Both the position numbers and the translations under genes were made by a program. DNA of 60,140 nt from IMG/VR virus record IMGVR_UViG_3300047175_000060, positions 1 to 60,140 of that record; one strand, given 5' to 3'. Of the stretch, positions 7,250-15,093 are shown piece after piece; positions within the stretch are counted from its first letter, which is position 1, and every line of letters starts with the position of its first letter. Under the pieces are notes generated by a model. That model saw only the letters and a program-made list of their open reading frames with translations, did no database searches and was not told where the DNA came from. The stretch comes from a virus.

Positions 7250-7453
7250 ATGAGGGACCAAGCCATACTCCGCATCAGCTCCGTGCCTGGTCTCCGCGCG
7301 AAGATCGCGCGTGAGCTGGGCGTGACGCGACCCGCGATCCTGAAGTGGCGCCAGGTTCCGGCCGAGCGGCTGCCCGAGGTGGAACGCATCACCGGCATTC
7401 CGCGGCACGAGCTTCGGCCCGACATCTGCACACCGCCCTCAGCCGGGAGATGA
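7250..7453 (+). CDS. Cro/YdaS-like DNA-binding protein
   Basis: 67 residues with a compact HTH of the YdaS/Cro type (IARELGVTRPAILKWRQVP, then RLPEVERITGIPRHELRPDI). It is the first gene of the rightward early operon, directly after the operator and opposite the CI-like repressor, the classic Cro position. The stop overlaps the next start (ATGA). Confidence 0.75.
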   Translation: MRDQAILRISSVPGLRAKIARELGVTRPAILKWRQVPAERLPEVERITGIPRHELRPDICTPPSAGR

Positions 7454-7689
7454 GCACCGCAGCGCACGGGACGCGGTGGCTGAGGGGGGTGTTCCGCGTC
7501 CCTTACCGGCTGCTGACCGTGTACCGGGCTCGTCGCCTCGATGCGCTTGTCCGTCGCCTTGAGCGGGAACGGGCGCGCTGTGACGACACCGAAATGGCGG
7601 TGCTGCGGCTGCGGAAGAAGCAGGGTCTGCGCGTGCCAGAGCGCAGCGATTGGTCGGCACCGGCGACGCGGAGCCAACGGTGGCGCTGA
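7450..7689 (+). CDS. Hypothetical basic early protein
   Basis: 79 residues, very Arg-rich (YRARRLDALVRRLERERARC), predicted helical. It begins on the ATGA overlap with the Cro-like gene. Function unknown; nucleic-acid binding is possible from charge alone. Confidence 0.55.
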   Translation: MSTAAHGTRWLRGVFRVPYRLLTVYRARRLDALVRRLERERARCDDTEMAVLRLRKKQGLRVPERSDWSAPATRSQRWR

Positions 7690-8012
7690 CTCTCACACGC
7701 GACAGTCTGGTCGACATCCATCCGCGGGCGCAGGAAATCTTTGATCTGGCTCAGACTGGCGCGACTTGGCGAGTAATCGCGTCGAAGACCGGCATGACCG
7801 AAAACGGCGTGTATCTTGTGGTGCGCAGTTTGCGTGCCGCGGGCTTGTTAAAGCGCCGTTCGGCGAACAAGGCGCGCGGCCCAGCCAAGCAAGTGGACGC
7901 CAATATAGGTCGCAGCACCAAGCTCAAATGCCTGTGCTGTTCGAAGGTGTTCCCGTCCGCGGATAGGCGGTCCAACCGGATTTGCAAACGGTGTAAGGGC
8001 GACGCCGCGTGA
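7680..8012 (+). CDS. Winged-helix-like protein with zinc finger
   Basis: About 110 residues from a GTG start with GGAG upstream; a TTG 30 bases earlier is also open. The N-terminal part (EIFDLAQTGATWRVIASKTG) reads as an HTH, and the C-terminus has CLCC and CKRC pairs that could form a zinc site. Probably an early regulator; no specific family assigned. Confidence 0.55.
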   Translation: MALTLTRDSLVDIHPRAQEIFDLAQTGATWRVIASKTGMTENGVYLVVRSLRAAGLLKRRSANKARGPAKQVDANIGRSTKLKCLCCSKVFPSADRRSNRICKRCKGDAA

Positions 8013-8332
8013 CGCGCCCGCCCCTTCGCGTCGTCTATGTCGGCCGCGCGACCAGTGCGGCATTGGCCGTCATCTGCACCAGTTGCTACGCCGAGATCTG
8101 CGAGCCGTGCCGACCCATGGCGCACATGCGACTTGGCACGCATCAGTGCCGCGTCGACTTGGCTGAGGCCATCGGCCTGCGGGACATCTCAGCCTTGCCC
8201 CTATTCGAATCACCCGCATCTGCGGGCGATGCCGCGCAGCAGGGCTCAACTGCTGCTCTTGGACGGTTCCTCCCTAAACTTGCCGCCGGCGCTTCGGTGT
8301 CGCCGGTTTTTTTTGGAAGCGAAACGCCGTGA
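8009..8332 (+). CDS. Cys-rich early protein
   Basis: 107 residues from a GTG that overlaps the preceding stop (GTGA). CTSC and CEPC pairs near residues 23-34 suggest a zinc-binding knuckle. Function unknown. Confidence 0.5.
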   Translation: MTRPPLRVVYVGRATSAALAVICTSCYAEICEPCRPMAHMRLGTHQCRVDLAEAIGLRDISALPLFESPASAGDAAQQGSTAALGRFLPKLAAGASVSPVFFGSETP

Positions 8333-8538
8333 GACGCACACAGGCCAAGCAATCCCTCGCATTTGATGCGCCGCGGACTCTTGCGGGAACGCCTTGCCAT
8401 TCATGCGCCGTCATGGGCGTGACGATTCTGGCGTTTGGTCGCAACGACAATGGCGCCATTGAAGCGGCGTTCTGCGGGCACGACTGCGCCCGGGCAGAAG
8501 GCTGGCCGTGGCTTGCGAGCAAGAGAAGCGCTTCTTGA
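8329..8538 (+). CDS. Small zinc-binding protein
   Basis: 69 residues with CHSC and FCGHDC motifs, likely coordinating zinc. It starts on a GTGA overlap and its 3' end overlaps the GcrA gene by 31 bases. Function unknown. Confidence 0.5.
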   Translation: MRRTQAKQSLAFDAPRTLAGTPCHSCAVMGVTILAFGRNDNGAIEAAFCGHDCARAEGWPWLASKRSAS

Positions 8539-8960
8539 CCGGCGCATCTCCCGCGTGGACGCCCGAGGCAGACGCGGAACTGACGCGCCTGTGGTCCGAT
8601 CCGACGCTGAGTGCGCGCGCAATCGGCATTCGCATGGGACGCACGAAGAATGCGGTCGTCGGTCGAACCCATCGTTTGCAACTGCCTCCGCGCGGTTCGC
8701 CGCTCGGCAAGAACGCCGCGGCGTCGAGGGCTGGGAAGCCCAAGCCCGTCACGCGCAAAGCGATGGCTGCGGAAGTTGTGCCCACAGCATCCGAGCCCGC
8801 CACAGTGTTCCGCGCGCCAAGGGGCGGTTTGTGCCAGTGGATTGAGGGCTCCGGGCCGGCGTGGCGGTTCTGCAATCAGCCGACCATCTCGGGGTCGAGC
8901 TGGTGCGCCTCGCATCATGCACGGTGCTTCGCAAAGCCGCGTGCTGAGAGGGCGGCATGA
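8508..8960 (+). CDS. gcrA: GcrA-family transcriptional regulator
   Basis: 150 residues. The N-terminal domain (WTPEADAELTRLWSDP followed by SARAIGIRMGRTKNAVVGR) matches GcrA, the alphaproteobacterial cell-cycle regulator that binds sigma-70 holoenzyme at methylated GAnTC promoters. The C-terminal part (GGLCQWIEGSGP, then RFCNQPTISGSSWCASH) is the conserved GcrA zinc/sigma-binding end. A phage copy could redirect host cell-cycle promoters or serve phage promoters. GTG start inside the preceding gene. Confidence 0.85.
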   Translation: MACEQEKRFLTGASPAWTPEADAELTRLWSDPTLSARAIGIRMGRTKNAVVGRTHRLQLPPRGSPLGKNAAASRAGKPKPVTRKAMAAEVVPTASEPATVFRAPRGGLCQWIEGSGPAWRFCNQPTISGSSWCASHHARCFAKPRAERAA

Positions 8961-9166
8961 AACTAACCTGCGATCAGGCGCGCCTGTTGGCCGATCTCTC
9001 GCGCGGTTACGGGTGTTTTATTCAGCAGGACAATTTGGCGACCCTCGCGTGGCTGGGTCTCGCGGAGGTCTACGATCGCTGCTGGCTGTCTCAACGCCTC
9101 AAATATCGGATCACGGACGCGGGGCTTGAAGAAGCGAAGCGGAGGGAGGCATCCCGTGCCGCTTAA
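8957..9166 (+). CDS. Small winged-helix-like protein
   Basis: 69 residues with a pattern typical of small winged-helix proteins (LATLAWLGLAEVYDRCWL, then YRITDAGLEEAKRR). Start overlaps the gcrA stop (ATGA). Function unknown. Confidence 0.55.
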   Translation: MKLTCDQARLLADLSRGYGCFIQQDNLATLAWLGLAEVYDRCWLSQRLKYRITDAGLEEAKRREASRAA

Positions 9167-9608
9167 GCCCGAAGAGGTTTTGCAGATCGCCGTGCTCAAG
9201 CTGGCGCGCGAAGTCATCACCGCACCGCACAGGCTTCGTGCGTTCGATCGGTCGCGTGACTTTAGCGGTCGCGCTCACATCTTCCAGAAGAACAAGGGCA
9301 TCAGGACCGGCACGCCGGACCTTGAACTAATCGTCGACGGCAGGTCGGTGAACCTCGAGCTGAAGGCGCCGGGAACCCGACACCTTGCAAGCGGCCAGCC
9401 GTCGCAGGTGCAGTACGAGGAGATGCGTCTCCTCGAGGCGGCGGGTGCCTATGCCGGCGTCGCTTGGTCCTGCGCCGAAGTGGTGGCGCACTGGCGCGCA
9501 GCAGGCGTGCCGCTCGTCTCGATCGCCGACGAGATCGCCGCCGGGCGCGACCGGACGATCGAATGCGGCCCGACGATGACGGCGCGACGCGGAAAGCGCG
9601 CGGCATGA
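9156..9608 (+). CDS. VRR-NUC domain nuclease
   Basis: 150 residues. The core GTPDLELIVDGRSVNLELKA carries the PD-(D/E)XK signature (D, then ExK), followed by SGQPSQVQYEEMRLLEAAG as in stand-alone VRR-NUC phage nucleases, usually involved in processing replication or recombination intermediates. The GTG start is preceded by GGAGGGAGG at ideal spacing. Confidence 0.85.
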   Translation: MPLKPEEVLQIAVLKLAREVITAPHRLRAFDRSRDFSGRAHIFQKNKGIRTGTPDLELIVDGRSVNLELKAPGTRHLASGQPSQVQYEEMRLLEAAGAYAGVAWSCAEVVAHWRAAGVPLVSIADEIAAGRDRTIECGPTMTARRGKRAA

Positions 9609-10108
9609 ATGGCACCCCTGCCACTCTGCCGCCCGAATGGGTGCGGGCGGCCAATCCGCCGACCGCATCTGCTCCGCCGGCCGCGAAGATCACGTGGCTC
9701 CGCGAGTTCGGGCGCTCCAACGCGACGTTTCTGGCGCTGACGGACCTTTACGGGCTTGAGGCGCCTGAGCACCGCTATGGTATCGACGTGCGGCTAGGCG
9801 GCGAGGCGATGACCGTTCTGATCTGCGCGCTGATGGCCGAAAGGATCGGCGAGGAGCGGAACATGGGCGGGATCGCGGGTCGCGCCGAATGGGCTCAGGC
9901 GCAATGCCGCGCGCATCAGTTCGCGGAGGCGTTGCGCAAGGCCGTCTGGCCGCTGGGCCGGGACGGAGCTGCCGGCGGCGAGATCATCGCGCGCGCTCGC
10001 GCCGTCAACGCGCGACACGGCATGGAATTGTCCTCTGGTGATCTTCTCGCCATCACGCGAAAAATAGCGATCGCAGCCGCCACCGGGCGGAGGCCGCATG
10101 GCCGTTGA
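9605..10108 (+). CDS. Hypothetical early protein
   Basis: 167 residues, starting MNGTPATLPPEW on an ATGA overlap with the nuclease. The middle is helical (MTVLICALMAERIGEERNM). It precedes the RepA-like ATPase by an 11-base overlap and may take part in replication. No family recognised. Confidence 0.6.
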   Translation: MNGTPATLPPEWVRAANPPTASAPPAAKITWLREFGRSNATFLALTDLYGLEAPEHRYGIDVRLGGEAMTVLICALMAERIGEERNMGGIAGRAEWAQAQCRAHQFAEALRKAVWPLGRDGAAGGEIIARARAVNARHGMELSSGDLLAITRKIAIAAATGRRPHGR

Positions 10109-11348
10109 CTATGTCGATCCCATTTGGGGACCAGCGGGGCCACCAGAACGCAGGGCCAAGCTCTCGGTCGTCACCGACGATAAGCCGCAAGAAGCATTCG
10201 TTCTCCAGCGCGCGAGACTTCCCAACCCAAAGTCGATCCCGCCGCGGCGCTGGCTTTACGGCACGCATCTGCTGCGGGGTTTTGTGAGCGTTCTGGTCGC
10301 CCCTGGTGGCACTGGCAAGTCATCCTATGCGATGGCGGTCGGGTTATGCTTGGCGACAGGCCAGGACTTCCTGGGGGAGCACATTTTCCAACGCGTCAAT
10401 GTGGCGTGCCTCAACCTTGAAGACCCGATCGATGAGCTTGATCGGCGCCTCGCTGCGCTGATGATCCGCCACCGCATCGACGAGACCGAGGTAGACGGTC
10501 GGTTTTTTATGCATTCCGGCGAGACAAGGCGCGTCGTCATGGCGGCACTCAGCGCCGACGGCTATTCGGTCGTCCACCCGGACGAGGCTGCTCTCACGGC
10601 CGAGCTGAAGCAGCATGACGTAGGGATGATCATCGTCGATCCGTTCGCGGAGAGCCACAGCCTGGAGGAGAACAGCAACCCTCAGATGATCAGCGCCGCC
10701 GCAGCATGGCGCCGTGTAGCCAGGGCTGGCGACTGCGCCGTCCTGCTGGTCCATCACGTGCGCAAGGGCACGGTGACCGACATTGATGGCGCCCGCGGCG
10801 CCAAGGCCCTCACGGACAGCGCCAGGGTCGGCATGCTGATGTCTGGCATGTCGGTCGAGGACGCCGAGAGCTTTGGCATCAAGGAAGACCAGAGAGGGCG
10901 CTACGTGCGCCTCGACGACGCCAAGGCCAATCTGGCGCCCAAAGCGTCCAAGGCCCGCTGGTTCGAACTGGATCGCGTTGACCTTGAGAACGCCACCCCA
11001 GACTACCCGGGCGGCGATCATGTCGCTGCGATCGTCTCATGGACGCCTCCCAGCCTGTGGGCCAGCCACACGGGCGAAGACCTCAACCTCGTGCTCGACA
11101 AGATCGCAGCCGGCCCGAAGCCAGATCAGTTCTACAGCACCAATCGCCGCGGCGGCGGAGCCAGGTGGGTCGGCAACGTCCTGGTTGACATGCTGGAGAT
11201 TGAGGAGGGCCAAGCCAAGCAGATGGTCGCCAAGTGGCTTGAGACCGGCCTTCTCAAGCTCGACACCTTCAAGGACCCGAACACCCGGAAACTCGTCGAA
11301 GGTGTGATCGTGGACGACAGCAAGAGGCCTTCACGCGATGCGCGCTGA
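10098..11348 (+). CDS. RepA-like AAA ATPase / replicative helicase
   Basis: 416 residues. Walker A is APGGTGKS at residues 68-75, Walker B is GMIIVDPF near 175-182, followed by LLVHHVRKG and DSARVG, the signature order of RSF1010-RepA/DnaB-core helicases. The C-terminal part has a winged-helix look (VLVDMLEIEEGQAKQMVAKW). No DNA polymerase or primase was seen in the window, so the phage would use this protein plus host replication enzymes. The iteron cluster immediately downstream supports an initiation role. Confidence 0.8.
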   Translation: MAVDYVDPIWGPAGPPERRAKLSVVTDDKPQEAFVLQRARLPNPKSIPPRRWLYGTHLLRGFVSVLVAPGGTGKSSYAMAVGLCLATGQDFLGEHIFQRVNVACLNLEDPIDELDRRLAALMIRHRIDETEVDGRFFMHSGETRRVVMAALSADGYSVVHPDEAALTAELKQHDVGMIIVDPFAESHSLEENSNPQMISAAAAWRRVARAGDCAVLLVHHVRKGTVTDIDGARGAKALTDSARVGMLMSGMSVEDAESFGIKEDQRGRYVRLDDAKANLAPKASKARWFELDRVDLENATPDYPGGDHVAAIVSWTPPSLWASHTGEDLNLVLDKIAAGPKPDQFYSTNRRGGGARWVGNVLVDMLEIEEGQAKQMVAKWLETGLLKLDTFKDPNTRKLVEGVIVDDSKRPSRDAR

Positions 11349-11634
11349 TCTCTTTGTGAACGCTCCGTCAGCTTCCGCAGACAGTCCCCTGCGCGCAAAA
11401 CTTATGGCGCACGTTATGGCGCAGATATGGCGCATTTGTTGCGCAGCTTCGACCGGCGGAGAGGCGGTTGCGGCCTCGGTGCGCCGTTGCGCCATAAACC
11501 CCCCTATCGGGGGGTGTTTATGGCGACTGAATATGGCGCAGCAGTCCGAGGGGCCGCGCAACACCGCCCCTCGTAGCCGATTTTATGGAGCGTTTATGGC
11601 GCACGTTATGGCGCACGCAGAGGAGCAATCATGA
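11338..11634 (+). CDS. Doubtful ORF across the iteron region
   Basis: A 98-codon open frame overlaps the end of the ATPase gene. It repeats MAHVMA because it runs through TATGGCGCA units, and it contains an IS right-end relic and a large dyad. The frame may be open only because of the repeat composition; I consider the DNA structure the more likely function. Confidence 0.25.
   Translation: MRADLFVNAPSASADSPLRAKLMAHVMAQIWRICCAASTGGEAVAASVRRCAINPPIGGCLWRLNMAQQSEGPRNTAPRSRFYGAFMAHVMAHAEEQS
11356..11384 (-). mobile_element. Relic of an IS605-type right end
   Basis: CTCCGTCAGCTTCCGCAGAC (11364-11383) is identical to the right-end hairpin region beside the tnpB at 34480-35616 (34444-34463), including the flanking GTGA. 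On the minus strand it ends in GTTCAC, similar to the ends of both tnpB elements here. No tnpB remains nearby. Confidence 0.6.
11403..11615. repeat. Iteron cluster TATGGCGCA, candidate replication origin
   Basis: Six exact direct copies of TATGGCGCA (11403, 11415, 11426, 11532, 11595, 11607), one inverted copy (11488) and two near copies (11519, 11584). They surround a dyad in which CGCCATAAA plus six C is mirrored by six G plus TTTATGGCG around TATC (11490-11525). The cluster directly follows the RepA-like ATPase gene, as iteron origins often do. Confidence 0.65.
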
Positions 11635-11869
11635 CCCCCGCCCGAGACGCCCGCGGACGGTTCGCCGCCAGCAGCACTGCTGACATGGACCAGCGCGCCG
11701 CAGACGCAGCGCTAAGCACCGACGAGTTCACACTCGACGTATCCAGCATCACCGTCAGCGCCCCGCTGTTCTGCCGGAGCTGCCGCGAGCCCATTCAGGA
11801 CCGCTCTGTCGCCCCTCCGCCATACGCTTCGCGCGCGCGAGCAGGGCGTTTCCAGGTCGACGCCCCTGC
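11631..11869 (+). other. Open frame of uncertain status
   Basis: An ATG on an ATGA overlap opens MTPARDARGRFAAS, with a possible CRSC motif further on. The frame stays open for 377 codons only because it runs antisense to three well-supported leftward genes; only the first about 80 codons are free of overlap. It could be the 5' part of a decayed gene. Confidence 0.3.
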
Positions 11870-12058
11870 TCAATGCCCTCCAGCGTGGTCCGCGCGCTCC
11901 AGCAAAAGCTCGACAGTCACCTCAGTGTGGCCAGTGATGGTACGTGTGCCGGCTAGTAACCGCTCCAACTGGCGCGTGCTAATTTTGAGCGTGTTCGCAA
12001 ATTCCTGTTGGGTGAGGCCGAGCTTTTTTTGCGCGGCGCGGAGGTCGGCCGGCGTCAT
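11870..12058 (-). CDS. Small XRE-family HTH protein
   Basis: 62 residues starting MTPADLRAAQKKLGLTQQEF, followed by ISTRQLERLLAG, a clear XRE helix-turn-helix. The start lies one base from the upstream stop. Probably a small regulator of the terminase region. Confidence 0.7.
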   Translation of the reverse strand: MTPADLRAAQKKLGLTQQEFANTLKISTRQLERLLAGTRTITGHTEVTVELLLERADHAGGH

Positions 12059-12059
12059 G

Positions 12060-12353
12060 TCAGGCAAGCCCCAGCTCATCAGCGACGAGGCAAAGACGTT
12101 CGTCGGCCCATTCTCCTCGCCCCTCTCCGCGCGCTCCGATGACACGGTAAAGCGCATCAGACAGCAAATCGCTTTCGTAGATAATCGCCGCGGCGATGTG
12201 CGCCTGCTCGGCCCAAATCACGGTTGCCTTCCAAGCCTCGCCCAGAGGCCACCTATCGCCTTCGTTCATGTTGTCGTACCAGCATTGGATGATGTCATCG
12301 ACGTAATCGGTCATCGCCTTGATGGCGGCGCGGCTCATTGCGGGTGTGTTCAT
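12060..12353 (-). CDS. Hypothetical protein
   Basis: 97 residues, acidic and tryptophan-rich (MTDYVDDIIQCWYDNMNEGD). No family recognised. It lies just upstream of the small HTH gene and is likely co-transcribed with it. Confidence 0.6.
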   Translation of the reverse strand: MNTPAMSRAAIKAMTDYVDDIIQCWYDNMNEGDRWPLGEAWKATVIWAEQAHIAAAIIYESDLLSDALYRVIGARGEGRGEWADERLCLVADELGLA

Positions 12354-12380
12354 TGTCTTTCTCCTGGGTTGCGTGTGGGG

Positions 12381-12644
12381 TCAGGCGGTGAGTTCGGAAA
12401 ACCAACGCGAGCCAGCCGCGCCCCAACAGAAATCCTCGGCGTCGTGAAGCCCGTTGTTCGTGACGTTTTCCCAGATGTCGAGCGGCGTGACACGGTCCCG
12501 GAAATCCCCGTTCCAGAAATCCTCGGCTTCAGCCTCGTCGCGGGCGAAGAACGCGATCGCCTCCATGATCTCGGGCGAGGTCTCGCGGCTGGCGCCGGAA
12601 GCAATGAAAGCCTGGCCGACATCGGTCTCGTTGAACTTCGTCAT
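12381..12644 (-). CDS. Hypothetical acidic protein
   Basis: 87 residues from MTKFNETDVGQAF. The start is favoured over an upstream ATG because GAGGAGA lies 6 bases before it. It contains a conserved-looking acidic and aromatic core (FFARDEAEAEDFWNGDFRD). Function unknown. Confidence 0.65.
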   Translation of the reverse strand: MTKFNETDVGQAFIASGASRETSPEIMEAIAFFARDEAEAEDFWNGDFRDRVTPLDIWENVTNNGLHDAEDFCWGAAGSRWFSELTA

Positions 12645-12760
12645 CGTCCGTCTCCTCGTTTGAGCGGGCCATCCCGTCTTGATCACCTGTGTATACCGGC
12701 CACTGGCCGGGGAGTCAATGGCGTATTTGAGCGGGTCGGTATTTTTGTGCAAGCGCCACC

Positions 12761-13156
12761 ATGAGCAAACTGACGCCCAAGCAGGAGCGCTTTGTCGCCG
12801 AGTATCTCATCGACCTGAACGGAACTAAGGCCGCTATCAGGGCTGGCTATAGCTCGCGCACTGCCAATGAGCAGGCAGCAAGGCTGTTAGCAAAAGATAG
12901 CATTTCAGAAGTTCTCGGAATGGCCAGAAATGCCATATCAGAAAGAACGGAACTGACTCAGGACGAGGTGATCGCGGGGTTACGCTTCGAGGCCACGAAC
13001 ACAGGCGACGGCTCCTCGCACAGCGCGCGGGTGGCGGCATGGACGCAGCTCGGCAAGCACCTCGGCATGTTCAGGGACAAGGTCGAGCACAGCGGTAATT
13101 TGAGTATTGCTGCGCTGATCGAGGCGAGCTTCGTCAAACCTTTTGGTGACGGCTGA
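12761..13156 (+). CDS. terS: Terminase small subunit
   Basis: 131 residues beginning MSKLTPKQERFVAEYLID, then NGTKAAIRAGYSSRTANEQA, the hallmark of Terminase_2-type small subunits, with LGKHLGMFRDK toward the C-terminus. It recognises the packaging site and hands DNA to TerL. It is separated from terL by about 1.9 kb of leftward genes, an unusual split. Confidence 0.9.
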   Translation: MSKLTPKQERFVAEYLIDLNGTKAAIRAGYSSRTANEQAARLLAKDSISEVLGMARNAISERTELTQDEVIAGLRFEATNTGDGSSHSARVAAWTQLGKHLGMFRDKVEHSGNLSIAALIEASFVKPFGDG

Positions 13157-13209
13157 GCCAAATCCATGTGCCATCTTGAGATACTTTGTTCGCCGATTGC
13201 AATTATCCA

Positions 13210-13248
13210 GTTTGGTATCGCGCAGCTTAAATCCTAGCGATACCAAAC
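13210..13248. repeat. Perfect 12-bp inverted repeat after terS
   Basis: GTTTGGTATCGC and GCGATACCAAAC pair perfectly around a 15-base loop. It could act as a terminator between convergent genes, though no T tract follows. The left arm plus loop (27 bases) match 50694-50720, inside the holin-like gene, at 26 positions. Confidence 0.7.
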
Positions 13249-13261
13249 CCGATTCCGGACT

Positions 13262-13462
13262 TTAGGCCGAGCTCCGCCAGCGCTTAGGTGCGGGTGGCAT
13301 TATCTTATGCACCTGTCTGCACTCCTCCAGCCAGCTCGCCACGGCCGGCGGCACATAGCGCCAGCGCTGGAGCACACTACGGTCCGCGCCGAGCTTGTCA
13401 GCGAGATCTGACCATGACCATCCGAGCTCGGCCATGGCTGATCGCATTTCTTCTGGCGTCAT
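13262..13462 (-). CDS. Small HTH protein
   Basis: 66 residues starting MTPEEMRSAMAELGWSWSDL, followed by LGADRSVLQRWRYVP, consistent with a small XRE-like HTH. One of at least four tiny HTH genes in this genome. Confidence 0.65.
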   Translation of the reverse strand: MTPEEMRSAMAELGWSWSDLADKLGADRSVLQRWRYVPPAVASWLEECRQVHKIMPPAPKRWRSSA

Positions 13463-13481
13463 GTCGGGCCGCCATTGTCTT

Positions 13482-13625
13482 CTAGCTCCGCAGTTCTTCG
13501 AGCATTTGGCGCTCGAAATATATCGCCTCGATAACGTCCTCAGTCTGCTCCCACGACATCATGATAGCGATCAGCATGACCGCATCCTCTATGCTGTGGT
13601 GATATGTGCGCTTTGTGTAGGTCAT
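13482..13625 (-). CDS. Small hypothetical protein
   Basis: 47 residues from MTYTKRTYHHSIEDAV. A textbook AAGGAGGTTT ribosome site precedes this ATG, so the longer upstream frame is not used. Function unknown. Confidence 0.6.
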   Translation of the reverse strand: MTYTKRTYHHSIEDAVMLIAIMMSWEQTEDVIEAIYFERQMLEELRS

Positions 13626-13704
13626 TTGGGAAACCTCCTTGTTTCGAGCGGCCATCCCGTCTCGATGACTGGAACATACGGCCAATGGCCGCATCTGTCA
13701 ACCG

Positions 13705-13899
13705 CTATTCCGCGGCTACCTCAGTTTTTTCCGCAGCCGCATCCAGCAGGTCGAGGATCGTCTCGACGGTGCCAGGTATCCCGCGCTCGCCGAGCGCCCA
13801 CCGCTGCACGGTGCGTGGGTCCACGCGCGCTAGCCGCCCGAACGCCTGCTGGGATAGGTTGAGGGCTGTGAGTCGGGCACGGAAGTGGTCGGAGGTCAT
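13705..13899 (-). CDS. Small XRE-like HTH protein
   Basis: 64 residues; LTALNLSQQAFGRLARVDPR followed by TVQRWALGERG is a clear HTH. Function as regulator inferred from the fold only. Confidence 0.65.
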   Translation of the reverse strand: MTSDHFRARLTALNLSQQAFGRLARVDPRTVQRWALGERGIPGTVETILDLLDAAAEKTEVAAE

Positions 13900-13918
13900 G
13901 TCAACCGCCTCCTGTGCA

Positions 13919-14743
13919 CTACCAGTTGGCCGGGATGACGCTACCCGTCGAGCGGTCCTTAACCATTGGCCATGCGGCAGACAGCGCCGCCAATGTGATC
14001 ATCTCGCGGATCAAGGCCGGCGTCTCGGCGAGGGTCGATCTGCGCAGCTTACGGTGCCGTCCATCAGGACCAATCCCGAAGTGTCGCTCAACCAACGTGA
14101 TCGTGCCATCGCCATTGTAAATGTAATCGTGGTGTCCGGCCTTGACGACCTGACCGATGCAGAGTCCCTGCTTGACAGCCTCACGGACTGCATCGACGGG
14201 ACGGCGGTCCAAAGCGGGGTCGCGACGCTCAGGCACTTGATCGTCGATACCGACGCCCCAGACCCTGCGTTGCAGGATGTCCTCGACCATCGCCTCACGC
14301 TCATCAACCGGGACGACATAGGACTGCGGCCGACGAGCGCCGGGCTCATCAACGGGCGGCTTGGCCGATTTGAGGATGTGACGCTCCACCATCTCAGGGA
14401 GCGCGCAGGAGAGCACGTCGCGATTGTCGATCCACCATTTTGCGTCCGTCAGCGCGTCGATGGCCTGAGCCAAGCGCGTCGCACGGCGGCCAAGCAAACC
14501 ATTAAAATCGTCGAATTCTTGGCAAGAGCCATGGCCGTTGCGGAATTTGCCATCAAGCAGCGCGCGCATCCGCTGCTCACATGCGTCGATAGCATCGGCC
14601 CTGATCCGATCGGCCCAAGCGATCTGCTTTGCAGAGCCTGTGAGCGCCGGAAAACCCACGGCCGCAAACGTAAGGCCGTTCGAAATGGCGACCTCGGCAT
14701 CACGCGGGTTGCGCTCTACAATCTGGGCGGTGATCTGGGTCAT
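13919..14743 (-). CDS. Hypothetical protein with TGSAKQIAWA motif
   Basis: 274 residues. Near residue 35 it has LTGSAKQIAWADRIRADAI, a motif found in various uncharacterised bacterial and phage proteins. The C-terminal region has a beta-rich patch (YIYNGDGTITLVERHFG). The product cannot be named with confidence. Confidence 0.65.
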   Translation of the reverse strand: MTQITAQIVERNPRDAEVAISNGLTFAAVGFPALTGSAKQIAWADRIRADAIDACEQRMRALLDGKFRNGHGSCQEFDDFNGLLGRRATRLAQAIDALTDAKWWIDNRDVLSCALPEMVERHILKSAKPPVDEPGARRPQSYVVPVDEREAMVEDILQRRVWGVGIDDQVPERRDPALDRRPVDAVREAVKQGLCIGQVVKAGHHDYIYNGDGTITLVERHFGIGPDGRHRKLRRSTLAETPALIREMITLAALSAAWPMVKDRSTGSVIPANW

Positions 14744-14746
14744 GGT

Positions 14747-14968
14747 TTAGACCCGATTCCCGTTTGCATCATAATCACCAGGATAGGCGCAAACCTCAAT
14801 CATACGGGCGAGCACCACATCGTAGTCAGCGTGATCGAAAAATTCGATTTCGACACCGCCTTCGTAGTGATCGTCCTGATTATCTTGCCAAGCGCGCCCA
14901 ACAAAATAAGGCCCGCGCAATTTCTCGGTCGTAATAGCCTCGATTTTGTAGCCGCGAATAGGTGCCAT
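14747..14968 (-). CDS. Hypothetical acidic protein
   Basis: 73 residues from MAPIRGYKIEAITTEK, with GAGGAGA shortly upstream deciding the start. Strongly acidic middle (DNQDDHYEGGVEIEFFDHAD). Function unknown. Confidence 0.6.
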   Translation of the reverse strand: MAPIRGYKIEAITTEKLRGPYFVGRAWQDNQDDHYEGGVEIEFFDHADYDVVLARMIEVCAYPGDYDANGNRV

Positions 14969-15093
14969 TGTCCGTCTCCTCAAACCGCCCGGCGTCATTG
15001 CCGCTGCGGCGCATCCTATATACGGCCGATGGCCGCATTGGTCAAGCGGGAATTGTCATTGTCAGCGAATTTTTTTGCAATCGGAGCCAGCCT

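Noticed and set aside
11631-12764. 377-codon plus-strand frame after the iterons
   Set aside because: Beyond about 80 codons it runs antisense to three small genes with good starts or motifs; no recognisable domain.
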